A DNA stretch of 11,007 nucleotides from Pseudomonadota bacterium (GTDB lineage: Bacteria > Pseudomonadota > Gammaproteobacteria > Burkholderiales > SCOH01), in assembly GCA_030917985.1 (NCBI GenBank), contig JAUPTR010000437.1, positions 1-11,007 on the forward strand. Direction: 5' to 3'. The translations under genes were made by a program, and so were the position numbers. This document shows positions 6,732-11,007 of the stretch, in pieces. Position 1 is the stretch's first letter. Each line of letters starts with the position of its first letter. Under the pieces are notes generated by a model. That model had not been told where the DNA came from. It worked only from the letters and a program-made list of their open reading frames with translations, and ran no database searches.

Positions 6732-7250
6732 ATGAAGAACAAGACTCAACCCACCAGCAAAGAACTGGTGATGCAGGAAACGGACATTATCGTGTCCAAA
6801 ACCGATACCAAGGGCCGCCTGACCTACGGCAACGAGAAGTTCATCGAGTTTTCCGGGTTTGCCGAGGCTGATCTGCTCGGCCAGCAGCACAACATCGTGC
6901 GCCATCCTGATATGCCGCGCGGCATCTTCAAGTTTCTCTGGGACAACATCAGCCAGGGGAAAGAGCTGTTTGCCTATGTCAAAAACATGTCAAAGGACGG
7001 CAGCTTTTACTGGGTGATGGCCAATGTCACCCCGGATTACGACGCCAGCGGCAAGATCGTTGGCTATTTCTCGGTGCGGCGGGCGGTCAGCCGCAGTGCG
7101 ATCCAGACAATCGACAACCTCTACCGGCAAATGCTGGAAGCCGAGAAACAGGCCGGCGCACGTGATGCCTGCGACGCATCGCTGAATCTGCTGACACAAA
7201 TCCTGCAAGAGAAAGGCATGACGTATGAACAATTCATTCTCTCTGTCTAA
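6732..7250 (+). CDS. Stand-alone Aer-type PAS-domain sensor protein
   Basis: This encodes 172 residues. The ATG at 6732 is preferred because AGAGG (6721-6725) is 6 nt upstream; the ATG at 6726 would be too close. One PAS domain fills about residues 15-118. It carries the Aer-type blocks NIVRHPDMP (54-62), VKNMSKDGSFYWVMANVTP (83-101) and GKIVGYFSVRR (107-117). N34, R57, H58, D60 and N85 fall at the same numbers as in my recollection of E. coli Aer, where several of these are needed for FAD binding. A redox- or oxygen-sensing flavin domain is therefore likely, but unproven. A short helical tail (122-172) follows. There is no membrane segment and no signalling domain, so it must pass its signal to a partner. 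The obvious partner is the chemoreceptor whose start lies inside this gene (26-nt overlap). The arrangement recalls CetB/CetA of Campylobacter. Confidence 0.85.
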   Translation: MKNKTQPTSKELVMQETDIIVSKTDTKGRLTYGNEKFIEFSGFAEADLLGQQHNIVRHPDMPRGIFKFLWDNISQGKELFAYVKNMSKDGSFYWVMANVTPDYDASGKIVGYFSVRRAVSRSAIQTIDNLYRQMLEAEKQAGARDACDASLNLLTQILQEKGMTYEQFILSV

Positions 7251-9162
7251 ATCGCATCTGCTGCAAGTATTGCTGCCGCTGGCCGTTGCGCTGGCGTGGG
7301 TGTGGCTGCATTACGGGCTGGACTGGCTGGTGCCGCTGTGCCTGATTGCCTCGGGTGTGTTGCTGCTGCGACCATTGCCGATAGGCAAGGTGGCTGATCC
7401 TCGCCTGCAGCGGCTGCAACAGGTGATGGAAGAAGTGGCCGATGGCAAGCTCGGCAGCCGCATCACCCACATTGGCGATATCGACCTGACCGGCAAGCTG
7501 TGCTGGAATCTGAACAACATGCTGGATCAACTGGAAGCGTGTTTCCGCGAACAGCAAACCGTGCTTGCCAACGCAAGCCAGGAGCGCTATTTCCGCAAGG
7601 CCCAGCCTGTGGGGCTGCATGGCATGTTCAAGGATGCACTGCAACGCACCAACACCTCGATTTCGATGCTGGAGCACAACGCGCAGCAGGCACTGGCCAC
7701 ACAGCAACGTGAAAAGCAGGCACAGGATGAAATCGAAGCACTGGTTAGCGGCGCAGTAAATGGCGACTTCAGCCAGCGCCTGTCGGAAGAAGGCAAGCAG
7801 GGCTTTTTCCTGCAACTGGCAACCGACCTCAACAGCCTCTCCGCCACCACCGGCAAGGGCCTGGAAGACGTTGCACGGGTGCTGAACGCGATAGCCAACG
7901 GTGATCTGAGTCACCGCATCACTTCCGAATATCACGGCATTTTTGGTCAACTCAAAAACAGCACCAACACTACGGTGGAATACCTGCACCACGTCGTCGA
8001 ACTTGAAACCGCGCGCCTGGTCAGCGCTGCCGCACACGGCGACTTCAGCCAGCGTATCGACGAAGCCGGCAAGAGCGGCTTCTTCCTGCAGCTGACGCGC
8101 GACCTGAACCAGCTGTGCAGCACCACACAAACCAGCCTGAGCGATGTGGCGCGGGTGCTGGATGGCGTAACACAAGGCGATCTGACGCTGCATGTGGAAG
8201 CAGAATACGAAGGCATCTTCGATCAGCTGAAACAAAGCATCAACGCCACCGTTAGCCACCTGCACCAGCTAGTGGAACAAATCAAGGAAGCGGTCGAAAC
8301 CATCAACACCGCAGCACGAGAAATTGCTGCCGGCAACCAGAACCTGTCGCAACGCACAGAATCACAAGCAGCCAGCCTGGAAGAAACTGCCAGCAGCATG
8401 GAAGAACTTACCGGCACAGTGAAACAGAATGCCGACAACGCACGTATGGCCAACCAGCTGGCACACGGCGCATCGGAGATTGCGCTGAAGGGCGGCAGCG
8501 TAGTGGGCCAGGTAGTAGAAACAATGGACGCCATCAACGGCTCGGCACACAAAATCGTTGACATCATTTCAGTGATCGACGGCATCGCCTTCCAGACCAA
8601 TATTCTGGCACTGAATGCTGCAGTAGAAGCTGCCCGAGCCGGAGAGCAAGGACGCGGCTTCGCCGTGGTGGCCAGCGAGGTGCGCAATCTGGCGCAACGT
8701 TCTGCCAGCGCGGCGAAAGAGATCAAACACCTGATCGACGACTCGGTGCACAAGGTGGAAAGCGGCAGCAAGCTGGTCGGCAGTGCCGGCCATACCATGA
8801 GCGAAATTGTCGGCGCGGTAAAACGCGTCACAGACATCATGGGAGAAGTCGCCACTGCCAGCGGAGAACAGAGTGCGGGCATTGATCAGGTCAACACCAC
8901 AGTCTCACAGCTCGACGAAATGACCCAGCAAAATGCCGCACTGGTAGAACAAGCCGCAGCCGCAGCCGAAAGCCTGGAAGAACAGGCGCAGAACCTCGCC
9001 GCATCAGTATCAGTGTTCCGCCTCAAGCACGGCGGGCCGCGTCGTGCACTGCAAAGCCCTGCCAGAGCGGCCCCCAGCCCGGCCGCCAGGGCAATACCAG
9101 CGCGCCCTGCAGCCCGGCTGCCTGCCATCGCCGAAAAAGACGATGAATGGGAAGAATTCTGA
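7225..9162 (+). CDS. Methyl-accepting chemotaxis protein with multi-HAMP array and no periplasmic sensor
   Basis: This encodes 645 residues from an ATG preceded by GAAAGG (8-nt spacing) within the PAS gene. Two hydrophobic helices (about 11-29 and 34-50) are joined by only a few residues, so there is no periplasmic ligand domain. Residues about 56-346 look like a chain of HAMP units. The unit at 180-254 is repeated at 272-346 (GDFSQRL...GFFLQL...DVARVL...GDLS), a 92-residue period. The cytoplasmic signalling domain follows, with a candidate methylation helix around QRTESQAASLEETASSMEEL (376-395) and the conserved hairpin tip at about 451-490 (IDGIAFQTNILALNAAVEAA onward). A Pro/Ala/Arg-rich linker (604-636) leads to the C-terminal pentapeptide EWEEF, a likely CheR/CheB tether of the xWxxF type. 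It presumably takes its input from the co-encoded PAS protein and controls CheA through CheW. Confidence 0.95.
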   Translation: MNNSFSLSKSHLLQVLLPLAVALAWVWLHYGLDWLVPLCLIASGVLLLRPLPIGKVADPRLQRLQQVMEEVADGKLGSRITHIGDIDLTGKLCWNLNNMLDQLEACFREQQTVLANASQERYFRKAQPVGLHGMFKDALQRTNTSISMLEHNAQQALATQQREKQAQDEIEALVSGAVNGDFSQRLSEEGKQGFFLQLATDLNSLSATTGKGLEDVARVLNAIANGDLSHRITSEYHGIFGQLKNSTNTTVEYLHHVVELETARLVSAAAHGDFSQRIDEAGKSGFFLQLTRDLNQLCSTTQTSLSDVARVLDGVTQGDLTLHVEAEYEGIFDQLKQSINATVSHLHQLVEQIKEAVETINTAAREIAAGNQNLSQRTESQAASLEETASSMEELTGTVKQNADNARMANQLAHGASEIALKGGSVVGQVVETMDAINGSAHKIVDIISVIDGIAFQTNILALNAAVEAARAGEQGRGFAVVASEVRNLAQRSASAAKEIKHLIDDSVHKVESGSKLVGSAGHTMSEIVGAVKRVTDIMGEVATASGEQSAGIDQVNTTVSQLDEMTQQNAALVEQAAAAAESLEEQAQNLAASVSVFRLKHGGPRRALQSPARAAPSPAARAIPARPAARLPAIAEKDDEWEEF

Positions 9163-9183
9163 GGCAGCAGCCTGTTGCACACC

Positions 9184-9213
9184 ACGCCCATCCAGCAACG
9201 GATGGGCGTTTTT
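9184..9213 (+). terminator. Rho-independent terminator of the PAS/MCP operon
   Basis: ACGCCCATCC (9184-9193) pairs with GGATGGGCGT (9200-9209) around an AGCAAC loop and is followed by a run of five T. It lies about 20 nt after the MCP stop. Confidence 0.92.
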
Positions 9214-9226
9214 ATCTGTAGCATGA

Positions 9227-9255
9227 TTGCCGCCAGCGCCGCAGTCTTCTACCAT
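9227..9255 (+). promoter_or_regulatory. Weak candidate promoter for yedI
   Basis: TTGCCG (9227-9232) and TACCAT (9250-9255) are 17 bp apart in the gap between the operon terminator and yedI. Both hexamers are poor matches beyond TTG and TA--AT, so this is only a candidate. A promoter is nevertheless expected here because the terminator closes the preceding unit. Confidence 0.3.
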
Positions 9256-9311
9256 GAGCGCCGACTGCCGCCCCCTGCGGCGCAAATCCATTAAAAACAA
9301 GGAGTCATACT

Positions 9312-10256
9312 TTGGCCGGTTCCAGCCTGTTAGCACTGATTGACGATATCGCCACCATCCTCGACGACGTGGCAGTGATGACAAAAGTGGCGGCAAAAAA
9401 AACCGCCGGCGTACTCGGCGACGATCTGGCGCTGAATGCACAGCAGGTATCCGGCGTGCGTGCCGAACGCGAACTGCCGGTGGTGTGGGCCGTTGCCAAG
9501 GGCTCGTTCCGCAACAAACTGATTCTGGTACCGGCAGCACTGCTGATCAGCGCCATTGCACCGTGGCTGATCACCCCGCTCCTGATGCTGGGTGGCGCGT
9601 TTCTGTGTTTTGAAGGCTTTGAAAAGCTGGCGCACAAATATCTGCACAGCGCAGAAGAAGACGCCGCCGCACATCAGGCCGAACTCAACGCACTGGCCAA
9701 CCCCGATATTGACCTGGTGGCCTTCGAGCAAGAAAAGATCAAGGGCGCAATCCGCACCGATTTCATCCTCTCAGCCGAAATCATCGTCATCGCACTGGGC
9801 ACGGTAAAAGACGCCGCATTTGCCAGCCAGGTGAGCGTAGTGGCCGGCATCGCAGTGATCATGACGATTGGCGTTTACGGACTGGTAGCGGGCATTGTCA
9901 AACTCGACGACGCCGGTTACTACCTGCTGCAAACACAAAACCGCATCAATCAGGCAGTGGGCCGCGGCCTGTTGAAACTCGCACCACACCTGATGAAATC
10001 GCTGGCCGTGGTCGGCACCGCAGCAATGTTTCTGGTCGGCGGCGGCATACTGCTACACGGCCTGCCCCTGGCGCACGACCTGTTGCACAACGCCGAACAT
10101 GCCGCCGCCAGCGTACCAGCAATCGGCGGCCTGCTCGCCGCCCTCACCCCAAGCCTGATCAACGCCACTGCAGGCGTACTCGCCGGCGCACTGGTGCTCG
10201 CCGGCGTCACCCTCGTGGGCAAACTGTTTGGCAAAACACACGGAAAAGCCGCCTAA
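9312..10256 (+). CDS. yedI: YedI-like inner membrane protein (DUF808)
   Basis: This encodes 314 residues, close to the usual family length of about 300. The start is TTG, with a good AAGGAG (9299-9304) 7 nt upstream. The resulting N-terminus MAGSSLLALIDDIATILDDV is the family's hallmark, so this start is secure. Conserved blocks follow: AAKKTAGVLGDDLALNAQQV (27-46), REL-P-VW-VAKGS-NK (52-69), and GGAFLCFEGFEKLAHKYL (94-111). Hydrophobic segments lie at about 70-101, 150-168, 172-196, 228-252 and 268-304, consistent with a multi-pass inner membrane protein. No molecular function is established for the family. It appears to be transcribed alone. I found no clear terminator directly after it. 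Confidence 0.93.
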   Translation: MAGSSLLALIDDIATILDDVAVMTKVAAKKTAGVLGDDLALNAQQVSGVRAERELPVVWAVAKGSFRNKLILVPAALLISAIAPWLITPLLMLGGAFLCFEGFEKLAHKYLHSAEEDAAAHQAELNALANPDIDLVAFEQEKIKGAIRTDFILSAEIIVIALGTVKDAAFASQVSVVAGIAVIMTIGVYGLVAGIVKLDDAGYYLLQTQNRINQAVGRGLLKLAPHLMKSLAVVGTAAMFLVGGGILLHGLPLAHDLLHNAEHAAASVPAIGGLLAALTPSLINATAGVLAGALVLAGVTLVGKLFGKTHGKAA

Positions 10257-10691
10257 GGCAGCACAGATTTATTCGGCACGCAGAATGAAGCGCAAGAAGC
10301 ACGGCGCAGAGAACTGGAGAAACCGCGACCACCGTTTCTGTGCCGCTGCTGCGGCGCCCCCATACGGGTGGCACGAAGGCGGATTCTGCCGGCACGTCAG
10401 TCCCAAGGGCGCAGCACCGGTTTGGCCGATGACATGAACGTGCAAGCCATTGGCCAAGCCACGGGCAGTGGCAGAGCACGGAACCCGGCGCCAAACTGAG
10501 CACACCCCGCCGGCACTGCCACGCCACCCAAACGCCCATCGCAGCCGGGTTGACCCGCGCAGCCACGAAGGCACAAAAAAAAAGCCCTGCACACCGCCAC
10601 CAGAGCGGGCTACAGGCAAGGCTGCAGACCAATACCAGAGCCACTGCTGGTCATGTTACCCCGGAACCGAAACAAGGGAAAACCGGGGAAG
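10257..10691. other. Intergenic stretch between yedI and the attC site, no convincing gene
   Basis: Open frames exist on both strands, but their Arg/Pro/Cys-rich translations and lack of ribosome binding sites do not look like real proteins. Visible structures are a - strand terminator (10575-10611), an inverted repeat CCCCGG (10659-10664)/CCGGGG (10683-10688), and distant GGCAGTG/CACTGCC arms around 10469-10520. If the attC site is genuine, this stretch is the chromosomal flank beyond the distal end of the cassette array. Confidence 0.5.
10575..10611 (-). terminator. Rho-independent terminator facing left (- strand)
   Basis: Read on the - strand, AGCCC (10611-10607) pairs with GGGCT (10587-10583). 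A further GC pair sits beyond a one-base bulge, and a run of nine T follows (A-run at 10575-10583 on +). It would stop transcripts leaving the cassette array toward yedI. Confidence 0.6.
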
Positions 10692-10757
10692 GGCTAACGT
10701 AGAAGTGAGCGGCCTGCGCGGCTTTTCGCGCAGGTCCGCTCGACTGCCGGGTTGGGC
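10692..10757 (-). other. attC: Integron attC recombination site
   Basis: Read on the - strand, the site is 66 bp. R'' is GCCCAAC (10757-10751, fits RYYYAAC). A 5-nt spacer CCGGC follows, then the left arm AGTCGAGCGGACCTGCGCG, a 6-nt loop AAAAGC, and the right arm CGCGCAGGCCGCTCACT. A 5-nt spacer TCTAC leads to R' GTTAGCC (10698-10692), which differs from GTTRRRY at one base. The arms pair perfectly except for two extra bases in the left arm, C and A, separated by six nucleotides. On the recombined (bottom) strand these are the extrahelical G and T that integron integrases recognise. Their presence in the left arm fixes the orientation as - strand, the same as the open frame upstream of it. 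The R' mismatch is expected if this is the last attC, because its final bases come from the original insertion site. Confidence 0.85.
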
Positions 10758-10795
10758 GAAGGCGCTTGCAAGGGCAAGGAAAAGCAAACCCCTAC

Positions 10796-10825
10796 AAAAG
10801 TCGGCGCTGGCGAGACGGCGCCGAC
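10796..10825 (-). terminator. Rho-independent terminator of the cassette frame (- strand)
   Basis: On the - strand, GTCGGCGC (10825-10818) and GCGCCGAC (10807-10800) form a perfect 8-bp stem around a 10-nt loop, followed by TTTT. It lies 13 nt after the stop of the - strand open frame and before the attC, a sensible place to end a cassette transcript. Confidence 0.7.
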
Positions 10826-10837
10826 CATAGCCGATAG

Positions 10838-10981
10838 TTATTTGCGCTCAATGTTTGCCGTTAATACGCACTGATTTCCGTGAAATTCTGCCGAAGCCCA
10901 TCCTTGATTGATTGCTTCTTTTTTGTACCAATCCTTAACCGAGTCGACGACTTGAAGTTCGGCGCTGCATTTGGGCTTAGG
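10838..10981 (-). pseudogene. Cassette-borne open frame lacking a start codon (remnant or frameshifted gene)
   Basis: A 47-codon frame on the - strand reads PKPKCSAELQVVDSVKDWYK and ends QCVLTANIERK before TAA (10840-10838). Its composition is that of a soluble protein, including DSVKDWYKKEAINQGW and a pair of cysteines near each end. It contains no ATG, GTG, TTG or CTG before the in-frame TAA at 10984-10982. It is therefore either the tail of a frameshifted gene or a dead cassette. Another frame is open from the window edge through a GTG at 10989 to a stop at 10861 (42 aa), but it looks less protein-like. By hand count, 64 of 140 bases at 10841-10980 are G or C (about 46%), clearly lower than recJ and most of the window, as expected for a foreign cassette. 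I do not recognise the product. Confidence 0.45.
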
Positions 10982-11007
10982 TTAGGCACGTCTAAGTTGC
11001 GACTAAC

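Noticed and set aside
7234..8265. 343-residue - strand open frame antisense to the chemoreceptor
   Set aside because: It mirrors the codon pattern of the MCP gene and its translation is low in structure; the + strand protein is unambiguous.
10207..10644. 145-residue - strand open frame overlapping the end of yedI
   Set aside because: Cys/Trp/Arg-rich translation typical of an antisense shadow in GC-rich DNA; it overlaps a secure gene and a terminator.
10450..10830. 126-residue + strand open frame across the attC
   Set aside because: It is highly Arg/Pro-rich, has no ribosome binding site, and its codons run through the attC palindrome and the - strand terminator.
10932..10987. A second attC on the + strand (CCTTAAC to GTTAGGC)
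   Set aside because: The end boxes look suggestive, but the sequence between them does not form complementary arms, and it overlaps the protein-like - strand frame.
11001..11007. GTTAGTC on the - strand as the R' box of a preceding attC
   Set aside because: It deviates from GTTRRRY and its partner arm would lie outside the window, so it cannot be tested here.

Overview
The window looks like chromosomal DNA of a moderately GC-rich Betaproteobacterium, possibly Neisseriales or a neighbouring order. The reasons are the RpfE-type protein directly upstream of recJ, a PEP-CTERM/exosortase substrate, a Tim44-domain membrane protein, a YedI (DUF808) protein and an Aer-type PAS protein paired with a chemoreceptor. 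All confidently called genes lie on the + strand. Only the last ~300 bases read on the - strand.

Layout. 1-755: the C-terminal part of a PilZ-like protein, preceded in the same frame by a short open stretch ending in TAA. 756-972: a control region with a strong sigma70-type promoter set among three consecutive inverted repeats. 973-1770: a secreted PEP-CTERM protein. 1810-4974: a tight operon of an RpfE-family protein, recJ (single-strand exonuclease) and a hotdog-fold thioesterase; recJ and the thioesterase overlap as ATGA. 5007-5184: a self-contained tRNA-Ser(CGA) unit with its own near-consensus promoter, encoded CCA end and terminator. 5390-6404: a Tim44-domain membrane protein with its terminator. 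6405-6731: a long leader holding a REP-like palindrome and alternative RNA pairings. 6732-9213: a translationally overlapped pair, a soluble Aer-like PAS protein and a chemoreceptor with no periplasmic sensor and a multi-HAMP array, then a terminator. 9312-10256: YedI/DUF808 membrane protein with a TTG start. 10257-10691: about 435 bases with no convincing gene.

The right edge appears to enter an integron cassette array read on the - strand. Positions 10692-10757 have the full architecture of an attC recombination site, including two extrahelical bases (C and A on the coding strand of the site, i.e. G and T on the recombined strand) six nucleotides apart. Upstream of it on the - strand are a rho-independent terminator and an AT-richer open frame with no visible start codon, interpreted as a cassette gene or its remnant. 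The array would continue beyond 11007.

The two most notable items are this attC/cassette end and the PAS plus multi-HAMP receptor pair, which resembles E. coli Aer split into two polypeptides (compare CetB/CetA of Campylobacter). Function assignments come from motif recognition by eye; no database search was run.
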